From: an uncultured Prevotellaceae bacterium
GTDB taxonomy: Bacteria; Bacteroidota; Bacteroidia; Bacteroidales; Bacteroidaceae
Assembly: GCA_949295905.1 (NCBI GenBank)
Contig: CASFNA010000010.1
Location: 79,481 to 143,480 of the forward strand
Reading direction: 5' to 3'
Length of the DNA: 64,000 nucleotides
Shown: piece after piece, positions 9,077-19,200 of the stretch
Layout: each line of letters starts with the position of its first letter
Numbering within the stretch: the first letter of the stretch is position 1
The notes under the pieces: model-generated
The model's input: the letters and a program-made list of their open reading frames with translations, nothing else
The model's database searches: none
What the model was told of the DNA's origin: nothing
Position numbers and translations under genes: made by a program

Positions 9077-9682
9077 ATGGACAAGTTAAGTTACGCTTTG
9101 GGCCTCGGCATCGGCCGCCAGTTGGCGCAGATGGGAGCCACAGGTTTGGACATTGACGACTTCGCCACGGCGATAAAAGACGTGCTGGCAGGCCGCGAAA
9201 CCAAGGTGGCCGACAGCGAAGCGCAGACAATAGTACAGGAATTCTTCCGCCAGCAGGAGGAGAAAGCCAATGCCGAAATGGCCGAGAAAGGCAAGAAGGC
9301 CAAGGCCGAGGGCGAGCAGTATCTCGCCGAGAACGCCGGGAAGGAAGGCGTGGTGACCCTGCCCAGCGGACTGCAATACAAGGTGTTGCGCGAAGGTAAC
9401 GGGCAGAAGCCCAAGGCTACGGACAAGGTGAAGTGCCACTACGAGGGCTTCCTCATCGACGGCACGGTGTTCGACAGCAGCGTGCAGCGCGGCGAACCGG
9501 CCGTATTCCCCCTCAACCAGGTAATCGCCGGATGGACCGAGGGCCTGCAACTGATGCAGGAAGGAGCCAAATACCGCTTCTTCATACCTTACCAGCTCGG
9601 TTACGGCGAGCGCGGCGCGGGCGCGTCTATACCGCCGTTCGCAACCCTCGTGTTCGACGTTGAGCTGATAGAAGTAGTGTGA
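9077..9682 (+). CDS. FKBP-type peptidyl-prolyl cis-trans isomerase, cytoplasmic form
   Basis: A 201-residue FKBP isomerase with the Mip/FklB layout. An N-terminal alpha-helical dimerisation part (about residues 1-85, starting MDKLSYALG) is followed by a long charged linker helix and a C-terminal FKBP domain (about 90-201). FKBP landmarks are GLQYKVLREG, VKCHYEGFLIDGTVFDSS, the substrate-pocket GWTEGLQLM, and YGERGAGASIPP before FDVELI. There is no signal peptide, unlike the next gene, so it probably acts in the cytoplasm. It is first of three consecutive FKBP genes. Confidence 0.93.
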   Translation: MDKLSYALGLGIGRQLAQMGATGLDIDDFATAIKDVLAGRETKVADSEAQTIVQEFFRQQEEKANAEMAEKGKKAKAEGEQYLAENAGKEGVVTLPSGLQYKVLREGNGQKPKATDKVKCHYEGFLIDGTVFDSSVQRGEPAVFPLNQVIAGWTEGLQLMQEGAKYRFFIPYQLGYGERGAGASIPPFATLVFDVELIEVV

Positions 9683-9690
9683 TTGTATAA

Positions 9691-9823
9691 GAAGTTAAAG
9701 AATTTAAGGAAGTTGAAGGAGTTGGAGACATTTGCCGTGTTGCCGTGTCCAGACGTAATTTGATGGCACAACGTAAAGCATGCGTCTTTAACGGCTCTAA
9801 CTTCTTTAACTACTTTGACTTCC
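9691..9823. repeat. Family D purine-rich hairpin between FKBP genes
   Basis: GAAGTTAAAGAATTTAAGGA-type words (9691-9730) and the near-complement CTTCTTTAACTACTTTGACT (to 9823) form an imperfect hairpin between the first and second FKBP genes. Confidence 0.7.
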
Positions 9824-9865
9824 GTAAAACTCTGGAAATAAATCAATCAATAACATCAATAACCA

Positions 9866-10741
9866 ATGAAAAAACTTACATTTGCAGCCGTTGCGGCAGT
9901 CGCAGCCGCAATGTTCGTGTCTTGCGGCAACTCTACGCCCAAGGCAAACCTTAAGAGCGAAATCGACACCGTGAGCTACGCCATGGGTGTAATGCAGGGA
10001 CAGAGCCTCAAGGAATACATCACAAGGGGCATGGGCATCGACACTGCTTACATCGACGAGTTCATCAAGGGTCTCAATGTTGGTGTGAACGCCGGTGACG
10101 ACAAGAAGAAGTCGGCTTACTATGCAGGTGTGCAGATTGGCCAGCAGATATCAAACCAGATGGTAAAGGCCATCAACCACGACCTCTTCGGCGACGACTC
10201 GACAAGGAGCATATCAATGAAGAACCTCATGGCGGCGCTCATCGGCGGAGTGAAAGGCGAGAAGACCATCATTGGCGCGGAGGATGCGCAGCAGATATGG
10301 CAGATGAAGTCGCAGGTAATCAAGGCAAAGTCGATGGAAGCGCAGTATGGCAAGAACAAGGAAGCCGGCGCAAAGTTCATCGCAGAATATGCCAAGAAGG
10401 CCGGTGTCAAGAAGCTCGACGGCGGCGTGCTCTACCGTGTAATCAAGGAAGGCAAGGGCGAACTGCCCAAGGACACGTCGCTCGTGCGCGTACATTATGA
10501 AGGAAAGACCGTGGACGGCAAGGTGTTCGACAGCTCTTACGAGCGCAAGGAGCCCGTGCAGCTGCGCGCCAACCAGGTAATACCCGGATGGACGGAGGCC
10601 CTCACCCACATGCCCGTAGGCAGCACATGGGAGGTGGTAATACCTTACGACAAGGCTTACGGCGACCGTGAGACACCGCAAATCAAACCCTTCTCTACGC
10701 TCGTGTTCAAGATTGAACTTATCGGCGTAGGACGCAAGTAA
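9866..10741 (+). CDS. FKBP-type peptidyl-prolyl isomerase, lipoprotein
   Basis: A 291-residue exported FKBP. The signal peptide ends in a lipobox (MFVSC, cysteine near residue 20), so the protein is probably membrane-anchored and helps fold envelope proteins. The N-terminal helical dimerisation domain (SEIDTVSYAMG onward) is followed by an FKBP domain from about residue 180, with VRVHYEGKTVDGKVFDSS, PGWTEAL, MPVGSTWE and a C-terminal LVFKIELIGVG. Sixteen bases separate it from the next FKBP gene, so the two are probably one operon. Confidence 0.93.
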   Translation: MKKLTFAAVAAVAAAMFVSCGNSTPKANLKSEIDTVSYAMGVMQGQSLKEYITRGMGIDTAYIDEFIKGLNVGVNAGDDKKKSAYYAGVQIGQQISNQMVKAINHDLFGDDSTRSISMKNLMAALIGGVKGEKTIIGAEDAQQIWQMKSQVIKAKSMEAQYGKNKEAGAKFIAEYAKKAGVKKLDGGVLYRVIKEGKGELPKDTSLVRVHYEGKTVDGKVFDSSYERKEPVQLRANQVIPGWTEALTHMPVGSTWEVVIPYDKAYGDRETPQIKPFSTLVFKIELIGVGRK

Positions 10742-10757
10742 TGAAAGCTTTAGGGAA

Positions 10758-11756
10758 ATGAACATCAAATCCATATTTACGCTCGCCATCATGGCGGGCG
10801 TAATTTTCAGTGGCGCAGACGCCGCTGAAAGGAAAAAGAAGGCAATACAGGACGACGGCGCGGCTGCGGCCGGCGCAGTAACCGCGTTGAAGACTGCGGC
10901 CGACTCGTTGAGCTATGCCGCCGGCATGGTGCGCACCGACGGACTTGTGCCCTATCTTAGGCAGAGTCTGGGCGTTGACACGGCCTACATGGCCGACTTC
11001 GTGCGCGGTTACGAGGACGCGATGGCGAAAGGTTTTGACGAAAGGACAAAGGCTTATTACGCCGGAGAGCAAATCGCGCAGATGGTCAGCCAGCGCATGT
11101 TGCCATTCTTGAAGGACGAATTCGCTGGCAGGACAGACTCAATCAACGAGCGTGTGTTCAACGCAGGCTTCATCGCCGCGCTGGGAAACGGCGGCAGCCT
11201 GATGACCGCAGACGCGGCGAAGGCTTACTTCGACAAGGCTTTCAAGCAGGCCGTCGATGAACGTAACGCCGCCACAAGGAAAGAGGGAGAGGAATTCCTG
11301 GCTGCCAATAAACAGAAACCCGGAGTGTTGACAACGCCCAGCGGCCTGCAATACAAGGTGCTTGTAAAGGGTACGGGCGACGTTGCCGGCGAGAAGGACG
11401 AGGTTTCTGTCAAGTATGAAGGCCGCCTTCTGGACGGCACAGTGTTTGACAGCAGCTATAAAAGGAAAGACCCTGTGACCAAGTTCCGCCCCAACCAGGT
11501 TATAAAGGGATGGACAGAGGCCCTCACGATGATGCCCGTAGGCAGCAAGTGGGAGCTGTACATACCTTACAACCTGGCTTACGGAGAGCGCCAGGCAGGT
11601 AAAATCAAGCCTTACAGCACGCTTGTCTTCACCGTCGAGGTGGTGGCTGTGAAGAAGGCGGCGGCCGACAAGGCGCGGCCGAAAGCAACCACGGGAAAGT
11701 CGAGGATAGGTGTGGCCAAGCCTGAAAATACGGTGAAGGGCAAGGCTGACAAATAA
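10758..11756 (+). CDS. FKBP-type peptidyl-prolyl isomerase, exported, basic C-terminal tail
   Basis: A 332-residue third FKBP paralogue. It starts with a signal peptide (MNIKSIFTLAIMAGVIFSGADA) without a lipobox, then repeats the domain plan of its neighbour: helical dimerisation region (DSLSYAAGMV) and FKBP domain (VSVKYEGRLLDGTVFDSS, KGWTEALTMMPVG). It ends with about 35 extra residues rich in lysine and alanine that are not part of the fold and are absent from the other two paralogues. It is probably periplasmic. A terminator follows 25 bases after the stop. Confidence 0.92.
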   Translation: MNIKSIFTLAIMAGVIFSGADAAERKKKAIQDDGAAAAGAVTALKTAADSLSYAAGMVRTDGLVPYLRQSLGVDTAYMADFVRGYEDAMAKGFDERTKAYYAGEQIAQMVSQRMLPFLKDEFAGRTDSINERVFNAGFIAALGNGGSLMTADAAKAYFDKAFKQAVDERNAATRKEGEEFLAANKQKPGVLTTPSGLQYKVLVKGTGDVAGEKDEVSVKYEGRLLDGTVFDSSYKRKDPVTKFRPNQVIKGWTEALTMMPVGSKWELYIPYNLAYGERQAGKIKPYSTLVFTVEVVAVKKAAADKARPKATTGKSRIGVAKPENTVKGKADK

Positions 11757-11780
11757 TATTCGTTTGTCAAAAGAACAGGA

Positions 11781-11808
11781 GGGAAGCTGTTAAAAGCTTC
11801 CCTTTTTT
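11781..11808 (+). terminator. Terminator of the FKBP operon
   Basis: GGGAAGCT pairs with AGCTTCCC and is followed directly by six T residues. Confidence 0.85.
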
Positions 11809-11850
11809 ATTTCATAATGCCCTAAATCGGCGAAAAATACTGTCAAAATG

Positions 11851-11881
11851 TTGCGCGTTTCATTTTTAATGACTATATTTG
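11851..11881 (+). promoter_or_regulatory. Promoter for the Lrp-type regulator
   Basis: TTG at 11851, 20 bases, then TATATTTG at 11874-11881. The -7 box is a perfect match and lies 68 bases before the start codon. Confidence 0.6.
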
Positions 11882-11948
11882 CTCGCATTATTAAAAAATG
11901 TAATTATAACCTTGCACAGGTAAGAAAAACAAAAAATAACCTTTGGAA

Positions 11949-12419
11949 ATGGAAAAAATAGACAGTCTTGACAGGAAAATTCTTAGCATATTGTCTAAGA
12001 ACGCCCGCATACCGTTCAAGGATGTTGCGGCGGAATGTGGAGTTTCGCGCGCCGCGATACACCAGCGCGTGCAGCACCTGATTGAGAACGGCGTAATCAC
12101 CGGCAGCGGATTCGATGTCAACGCGAAAAGCCTTGGCTACTCTACGTGCACATACGTCGGCATAACTCTTGAGCGCGGCAACATGTACAAGTCTGTGGTG
12201 GAGCGCTTGGAGCATATTCCAGAAATAGTGGAGTGCCACTTCACCACCGGCCCTTACACCATGCTTGTGAAGCTGTATGCACGCGATAACGAGCAGCTTA
12301 TGGACTTGTTGAACAATCAGATGCAGGGCATTCCGGGCGTGGTGGCTACAGAAACGCTTATTTCCCTTGAACAAAGCATCAAGAGGGAAGTGCCCGTGCC
12401 GCAGGATTTGAGGAAATAA
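11949..12419 (+). CDS. Lrp/AsnC-family transcriptional regulator
   Basis: A 156-residue regulator. The N-terminal winged helix-turn-helix is typical of the family (DSLDRKILSILSKNAR, then FKDVAAECGVSRAAIHQRV, then LIENGVITG). It is followed by the RAM/AsnC ligand-binding domain, with TYVGITLE, IPEIVECHFTTGPYTMLVK and IPGVVATETLISL. Such proteins form octamers and sense amino acids or related metabolites. ATG 11949 is preferred to the in-frame TTG at 11943. It ends 16 bases before the amidotransferase-dipeptidase gene, so joint transcription is likely; both suggest peptide or amino-acid metabolism. Confidence 0.92.
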   Translation: MEKIDSLDRKILSILSKNARIPFKDVAAECGVSRAAIHQRVQHLIENGVITGSGFDVNAKSLGYSTCTYVGITLERGNMYKSVVERLEHIPEIVECHFTTGPYTMLVKLYARDNEQLMDLLNNQMQGIPGVVATETLISLEQSIKREVPVPQDLRK

Positions 12420-12435
12420 TCAGGCGCATACGACG

Positions 12436-14250
12436 ATGAGACCCTTTGACCTTGAAGGCTGTCTGGACGCTGTGTATTCGCGTTTTCCCGAGGCGGAGCG
12501 CAGGCCTGTGATTGGACTTACAGGCAATTTCGCCGACGGTGAGACGCGTTTGGCAGACCGTTACTACAGGTCTGTAGTTGCGGCCGGCGGCGTGCCGGTC
12601 ATCATTCCGCCGTTGGCGGACAAGGAATCCGTCATCAATACGCTCGACCGCATTGACGGATTGCTGCTTACCGGGGGCGGAGATGTAAATCCGTTGTGGG
12701 TCGGCGAAGAACCGTCGCCAAGCCTGCATTCTGTCAATCGTGAGCGCGACAAGGCCGAACTGACTACCGTATGCCTGGCGTTTAACCGCCAGTTGCCCAT
12801 CCTCGGGATATGCCGCGGCATACAGGTGCTGGCAGCCGCGTTGGGCGGAGAAGTGGAGCAAGACATCGCCGAAGGCTTTGCCACGGGCAGGTTGAAGCCG
12901 GCCTGTGGAAAAGAAGGCATCCTGCCGCTGTTGAAGCACAGTCAGGACGCCGACCGCAACGAGCCTACACACACGGTGAAAATAGTCCAAGGCTCGGTGC
13001 TTTCCACCTTATATAATAAGGATACGCTGGCCGTCAACTCGTTCCATCATCAGGCGGTGCGTGCCTGCGGACGGCGTTTCACCGTGTCTGCGGTGTCGCC
13101 CGACGGGGTGGTTGAGGCCATAGAGAGCTGCGAGTTCAAGCCGGTCATGGGCGTGCAGTGGCATCCCGAATGGCTTGAAGACAGTGGGCTGCCCCTCTTC
13201 AGGTGGCTTGTCGGCCGTGCGGCGGAGTTTGCCGAGGCCAAGGCCGTTCACCGGAATGTTCTCACTTTGGACACGCATTGCGACACGCCGATGTTCTTTC
13301 CGCAGGGCATACACTTCGACCGTCGCGACCCACGCATACTTGTTGACCTTCACAAGATGGACGAAGGCCGCCAGGATGCGGTCATAATGGCCGCTTATCT
13401 GCCGCAGCCCAAGCCCGGCGAGGCGTTTGCCGACAAGGTGGAGCCGCGGTTTGACAGTCCGAAAGCATACGCCGACCACATCTTCGACACGCTTGAGGGG
13501 ATAGTAGAAGGCAACAACCGCTACCTTGCCCTTGCCACTTCACCTTCTCATTTGTACGAAAACAAGCGTGCCGGGCGGCATTCCATAATGTTCGGGATAG
13601 AAAACGGGCTGGCTCTTGAGCACGACTTGGCCAACGTCGAGCACTTTGCACGGCGCGGAGTGGTGTACATCACGCTGTGTCATAACGGCGACAACGACAT
13701 CTGCGACAGTGCGCGCGGATGCTCTACGCACGGCGGAGTGAGCGCGTTCGGAGCCGAGGTAATCACAGAAATGAACCGGTGCGGCGTGATGGTGGACATG
13801 AGCCACGCTTCGGAGAAGAGCTTTTACGACGCGCTCGACATCAGCAGCCAACCCATAGTGTGCAGTCACAGCAACTGTAAGACGCTCTGCGACGTGCCGC
13901 GCAACCTCACCGACGACCAGCTTCGGGCGCTTGCGGCCAAGGGTGGGGTGGCCCACATCACGCTGTATCACGGTTTCCTGCGTAACGACGGGACGGAGGC
14001 TACGGTGCTTGACGCCATTGCCCATCTTGAGCACGCCGTCGGCATAATGGGCATAGAGCACGTAGGCATTGGCACCGACTTCGACGGCGATGGCGGTGTA
14101 AGGGGCTTGGCGGACTCTTCCGAGATGTTAAACTTCACGCTTCATCTGCTCCGTCGCCGTTACAGCGAGTGTGACATTGCCCGTATATGGGGCGGCAACT
14201 GGTTGAGGGTGATGGCCGAAGTGCAGGAAAACAGAATACGGAATAAATAG
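12436..14250 (+). CDS. Fusion: class I glutamine-amidotransferase-like hydrolase (peptidase C26) plus M19 membrane dipeptidase
   Basis: A 604-residue two-domain protein. Residues about 18-265 are a peptidase C26/PuuD-like hydrolase of gamma-glutamyl bonds: LLLTGGGDVNP, the nucleophile elbow GICRGIQ and the histidine-glutamate pair in GVQWHPEW. Residues about 275-600 are a renal-dipeptidase-like M19 metallopeptidase: the first metal ligands in DTHCDTP, GIENGLAL, VDMSHASEKSFYD, IVCSHSN, the glycine-rich GIGTDFDGDGG and GGNWLRVM. Both catalytic sets look complete. No signal peptide is visible, so it is probably cytoplasmic. A combined role in taking gamma-glutamyl peptides to dipeptides and amino acids is inferred. 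Confidence 0.9.
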   Translation: MRPFDLEGCLDAVYSRFPEAERRPVIGLTGNFADGETRLADRYYRSVVAAGGVPVIIPPLADKESVINTLDRIDGLLLTGGGDVNPLWVGEEPSPSLHSVNRERDKAELTTVCLAFNRQLPILGICRGIQVLAAALGGEVEQDIAEGFATGRLKPACGKEGILPLLKHSQDADRNEPTHTVKIVQGSVLSTLYNKDTLAVNSFHHQAVRACGRRFTVSAVSPDGVVEAIESCEFKPVMGVQWHPEWLEDSGLPLFRWLVGRAAEFAEAKAVHRNVLTLDTHCDTPMFFPQGIHFDRRDPRILVDLHKMDEGRQDAVIMAAYLPQPKPGEAFADKVEPRFDSPKAYADHIFDTLEGIVEGNNRYLALATSPSHLYENKRAGRHSIMFGIENGLALEHDLANVEHFARRGVVYITLCHNGDNDICDSARGCSTHGGVSAFGAEVITEMNRCGVMVDMSHASEKSFYDALDISSQPIVCSHSNCKTLCDVPRNLTDDQLRALAAKGGVAHITLYHGFLRNDGTEATVLDAIAHLEHAVGIMGIEHVGIGTDFDGDGGVRGLADSSEMLNFTLHLLRRRYSECDIARIWGGNWLRVMAEVQENRIRNK

Positions 14251-14371
14251 TTTTAGTGTTAACGCATCATTCTGTTGATGCGGATTCATCATGTGCTTTT
14301 GTACGGGTGCGGAAGTGTGGCTGGTGAATTTGCCAGCCCGTTTGAGACCTGTGAGCAAACAAATTATAAGT

Positions 14372-15376
14372 ATGAATATCTTGAAATCCATCTTTTTACT
14401 TTCATTATTGTCGCTTTTCGCTGCGTGCAACAGCAACAAGAAGGCGGCTTCAGCCGGCGGCGACGATGTCGTAATGCAGCCGGCAGGCCCGGCGTTCAAC
14501 GCCGACAGCGCATATGCTTTCTGCGAGAAGCAGTGCTCTTTCGGGCCGCGCACCATGAACAGCGAGGCCCACGAGCGGTGTGGGGAGTGGCTTGCAGGCA
14601 AGTTCAGGCAGTATGGCATGGACGTTACCGAGCAGCGCGTCACTCTCAACGGATATGACGGCACGCCGCTGAATGCCAACAACATAATAGCCTCTTACCG
14701 TCCCGACCTGTCCGAGCGCATATTGCTCTGCGCCCATTGGGACACGCGTCCGTGGGCCGACAACGACCCCGACAGCACCAACTGGCGCAAGCCCGTGCTT
14801 GGGGCTAACGACGGCGCGAGCGGCATAGCCGTGATGCTTGAGGTGGCGCGGTTGCTGCATTCTGACACGACAAAGCTTGCCGTGGGCGTAGACTTCGTAT
14901 GTTTCGACGCCGAGGACTGGGGAGTGCCGGCGTGGAGCGACGTTCCCGATACCGGCGATTCTTTCGCGTTAGGCGCGCAGCACTGGTCAGCCAACCCCCA
15001 CAAGCAGGGTTACAAGGCGCGTTTCGGCATCCTGCTCGACATGGTCGGAGGCCAAGGCTCGCAGTTCTGGCGTGAAGGGATGTCTATGCACTACGCTTCC
15101 GACATAGTCAAGAAAGTGTGGGCTGCGGCGCAGGTGGTAGGTTTCGGCAGCCATTTCGTCGACAGGGACGGCGCCATGGTTACCGATGACCACATCCCTG
15201 TGAACGAGAAGGCGAAAATACCGACAATCGACATCATTGCATTTTACCCCGACTGCCAGCAGAGCACGTTCGGGCCTACGTGGCATACGGTAAACGACGA
15301 CATGGAGCAGATCGACCGCGCGACGCTCGGAGCTGTGGGGCAGACCGTCATCCAAGTGCTTTATTCCGAGAAATAA
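14372..15376 (+). CDS. M28-family lipoprotein, glutaminyl-peptide cyclotransferase-like
   Basis: A 334-residue exported metallohydrolase fold. The start at 14372 gives a signal peptide with lipobox (LLSLFAAC); the longer frame from 14291 does not. M28/glutaminyl-cyclase landmarks are AHWDTRPWADND, GANDGASGIAVMLEVAR, FVCFDAEDWG, GILLDMVGG, VTDDHIPVNEKAKIPTIDII and a final TWHTVNDDME. In bacterial glutaminyl cyclases of this fold a single zinc is bound and N-terminal glutamine is converted to pyroglutamate; M28 aminopeptidases share the fold with two metals. The pattern here fits the cyclase type better, but the choice is an inference. Confidence 0.85.
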   Translation: MNILKSIFLLSLLSLFAACNSNKKAASAGGDDVVMQPAGPAFNADSAYAFCEKQCSFGPRTMNSEAHERCGEWLAGKFRQYGMDVTEQRVTLNGYDGTPLNANNIIASYRPDLSERILLCAHWDTRPWADNDPDSTNWRKPVLGANDGASGIAVMLEVARLLHSDTTKLAVGVDFVCFDAEDWGVPAWSDVPDTGDSFALGAQHWSANPHKQGYKARFGILLDMVGGQGSQFWREGMSMHYASDIVKKVWAAAQVVGFGSHFVDRDGAMVTDDHIPVNEKAKIPTIDIIAFYPDCQQSTFGPTWHTVNDDMEQIDRATLGAVGQTVIQVLYSEK

Positions 15377-15415
15377 TCTTTCAGACATGTAACTGGCTGA
15401 TTGTCAGTTTGTTTC

Positions 15416-15494
15416 CAAAAGGCCGTCTTCCGCAAAGCGAAAGACGGCCTTTTAGCGTGCAATTCATGGCCTTTTGCAGCGCGAAAGGCGGCAA
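15416..15494. repeat. Family C repeat array
   Basis: Inverted GGCCGTCTTCCGC / GCGAAAGACGGCC words plus partial further copies lie about 40 bases after the M28 gene stop, probably a terminator. Confidence 0.8.
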
Positions 15495-15924
15495 ACTGGG
15501 TTCATCCGCAGGCCTGGGTGCAAGCATGTTTGTTGCGTCATATTTGCAATCTTGCGGTTTTCTTAATTACCGGCCGGCATCCTTACAGCCGAACATAAGC
15601 GGCAGGTACTTTTACGAAACCGTACACCTTGGCTGGTGGCAAGCCGTCAGTCTTGCCCCGTTCCGTTTCTTGTTCAGCCGGTTGTTTTCACATTTAGTCC
15701 GGCAGACGGGTTCCCCACATGATGTTTGTCGTGATTTCCCGTTTTTTATTCGTCAGTATTTGTTTCTGTTTTTTACATGCAATCACGCTGATTTAAGTGT
15801 CCGATTACACGAATACGTGCCAAAAAACGCCGTTTTTACGGCTTTAAATCGCATTTTTTAAGACAATGCAACAAAATGAAATACATATGAGACAATTACA
15901 AATGTGGCGTTTGCATAAATAATA

Positions 15925-16203
15925 TAATTTTGCCTTTTGAAAGTAAACTTTACTTTAAATAACATTGCGAACCTGTCAGTTCATCACGTTAAGGCTTTAT
16001 TAAAATTAAGGTGCTTACAAGGCAACTGCGGATGTGTGGGATTTGCCGATGAATGTGGAAGGTCGTTGAAAGGCGGCCGTGAGATGTGTGCCGACGGAGC
16101 GTGCGGCTGTGTCGAAATATTTTGCAAATATATAAATAAGTATCAATAATGTGGCATTTTTTAACTAATACTATATTGTTTAACTTAGGTAACTCAAAAG
16201 ACT
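15925..16203 (+). promoter_or_regulatory. -7 box and long leader before susC-like gene
   Basis: TAATTTTG at 15925-15932 matches TAnnTTTG. It would give an untranslated leader of about 265 bases before the SusC-like ATG. The leader holds a 70-codon open frame (TTG start at 15937) that has no sign of being a gene. The 15495-15924 part of the gap contains nothing I recognise. No ECF sigma or anti-sigma gene lies beside this SusC/D pair, so leader-level control is possible but unproven. Confidence 0.4.
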
Positions 16204-19200
16204 ATGGATTATTCAAAATCTAAATCAAACTTGAAGGGCGTAGTGCTGGCACTCGGAATGGTCTGCGCCGCTTCCAATGCTTTTGCAGTTTCACTTGCAG
16301 CTCCACCGGAGAACGCGGGCGTTAACGCCCCGATGGCCGTGCAGCAGAAAGTGACGGTGACGGGTAACGTCAGTGACGCGGCAGGTCCGCTCATCGGTGC
16401 TACCATCAAGGTGAAGGGCTCGTCTACCGGTGTCGTAGCCGACATGGACGGAAACTTCAAAATCCAGGCAAATCCTTCGGACGTGCTCGAAATCTCTTAC
16501 ATCGGCTACGTTACGCAGGAAATCACTGTAGGCAACAAGACGAAGCTTACAATCACCCTCGAGGAAGAGAAGCACAACCTTAACGAGGTGGTTGTCATCG
16601 GTTACGGTACGCAGAGGCGCGAGGCCGTTACCGGTTCGGTTGCTAACGTCAGCGGTGCCGAGCTGAACCAGATTGCTGCTACCAACGCAGCCCAGGCGCT
16701 CCAGGGCCGTGTAGCAGGTGTGCTCATGACGCAGACTTCTTCAAAGCCGGGTGCGGAAATGCAGATTCGTATCCGCGGCCAGCGTTCGCTCAACGCAAGC
16801 AACGACCCGCTCATCGTGCTTGACGGTATACCCTTCATGGGGCAGCTCTCGGACATCAACCCGGGCGACATCAAGTCAATGGACATCCTGAAGGACGCAT
16901 CCGCAACCGCCATCTACGGTAGCCGCGGTGCCAACGGTGTCATCCTTATCACCACCGTGAAAGGTATGCAGGGTTCGCCAGCCAAGGTAAGCTACAACGC
17001 TTACGTGGGCTTCAAGACCGTGTTCCACAAGTACCCGATGATGAACGGTAAGAAGTATGCTGCCATGCGTGAGTACGCCGGACTCTACGAGAACACCCTC
17101 GACGAGAGCAACGACAACAACACCGACTGGCAGGACTTGTTCTACCGTACAGGTATCAGCCACAGCCACGACGTGAGCATACAGGGCGGAACACAGGGCG
17201 GAAGCTACAGCTTCGGCGCAAGCTACTACCATGACGAGGCCGTCATCCCGACACAGGGCTATGACCGTGTGGCTATCCGTGGTAACTTCGACCAGAGCGT
17301 GGGCAAGTATTTCCGCTTCGGCCTTTCTACCAATACCAACTACCACGAGACAAAGGGCGGAAACGTCGGCATATACAACGTGCTGTCAATGAGCCCGTTG
17401 GCTTCTCCGTACGATGAGGAAGGCAACCTCAAGCGTACAATCAAGATGCCTCTCGACGAGACTTGGGTGCTCACGAAGGACGTGGCCGAGAGCCTTGAGG
17501 ACACATGGCTCAACGAGGAGCGCGGCCTCGGTTCTTACAATACGATGTTCGCCGAGGTTAAGTGCCCGTGGATTGAGGGACTCAGCTACCGCATCAACGT
17601 CGGCTTGAACTACCGTACATCAAAGACGGGCGTGTTCACCGGAACAGGCGTTACCAGCACCAACCCGGATGCTGTGAACAGCGCATCGGTACAGCAGGAC
17701 GTTACGAGAAACTGGGTAGTGGAGAACCTTCTCACATACGACCGCACCTTCGCGGAGAAACACCACGTAAACTTCACAGGCCTTTATTCTGCCGAGCAGA
17801 CAACGTTTGAGCGCACGTACATGTCTGGCCGCGGCATCCCCGCTGAATACTTCCAGTATTACAACATAGGTTATGCTACCGACGAGGTATCAGTAAATCC
17901 TGCAAACCAAGACTACTGGCAGAGCGGACTTATGTCGTGGATGGGCCGTATCATGTACACCTACGACAACAAGTACATGATTTCAGCGGCTGTCCGTTCC
18001 GACGGTTCTTCACGTCTGGCAAAGGGACACCAGTGGCATACATACCCCGCAGTTTCTGCCGGATGGAACATCTCGCGCGAGAGCTTCCTGCAAGATGTCA
18101 AGTGGATTGACAACATCAAGCTGCGTGTAGGTTACGGACAGACTTCTAACCAGAGCGTTGACCCGTATTCTACCCTTGGCGCGCTTAGCGCACGTCCGTA
18201 CAACTTCGGTCCGGCAAGCACAGGCTTCCTCCGCGGTTACTATGTTTCAACGCTTCCCAACGACGAACTTAGCTGGGAATACTCTTCTACATGGAACTTC
18301 GGTGTTGACTTCTCGTTCTTCAGCGGCAGGTTGAACGGTACCATGGAGTATTACATCCAGAACACCAAGGACTTGCTCCTCAGCGTTTCGCTCCCGTCTA
18401 CTTCGGGTGTGGGCAGCTACATGGCCAACGTCGGAAAGACACGCAACACAGGTTTCGAGTTCAGTCTTAACGGCATCATTCTTGACAACAAGAACGGCTG
18501 GACATGGGATGCAGGCATCAACTTCTACTACAACCACAACGAACTTGTCGAGCTTGCTTCAGGTGCTAAGGAAGACCGCGGCAACCGCTGGTTCGTAGGC
18601 CACCCGATTGACGTAATCTACGACTATAAGAAAATCGGCCTCTGGCAGGAAGGCGACCCGTATCTCAACATCCTCGAGCCGGGCGGCAACGTAGGTATGA
18701 TTAAGGTTGAGTACACCGGTGAATACAATGCGGACGGCACACCTGTACGCGCTATCGGCGCCGACGACATGCAGGTGCAGGACATGGAGCCTGACCTCGT
18801 GGGTGGTTTCAACACCAACGTTTACTATAAGGGCTTCGACTTCTCGCTCATCGGAGCGTTCCAGATTGGCGGTACGCTTATCAGTACACTCCACTCTTCT
18901 AACGGTTACCTCAACATGTTGTCAGGCCGTCGCGGACAAATCGACGTTGACTACTGGACAGAGACCAACACCGACGCCAAGTATCCGAAGCCGGGTGGCA
19001 TCATGTCAAGCGACAACCCGAAGTACGGCAGCACCCTCGGTTACTTCGACGCAGGCTACCTGAAGGTACGCGCCATCACCCTTGGCTACGACTTCGCACG
19101 CTTCAAGGCCGTTAAGGACTTCGGCATCAGCAAGCTGCGCGCTTACTTTACGGTGCAAAACCCGTTCGTCCTCTTCTCTCCGTTCACCAACGAGTGCGGC

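Noticed and set aside
15280-15861. 193-codon plus-strand frame after the M28 gene
   Set aside because: It overlaps the end of the real gene and runs through a family C repeat; no coding signature.
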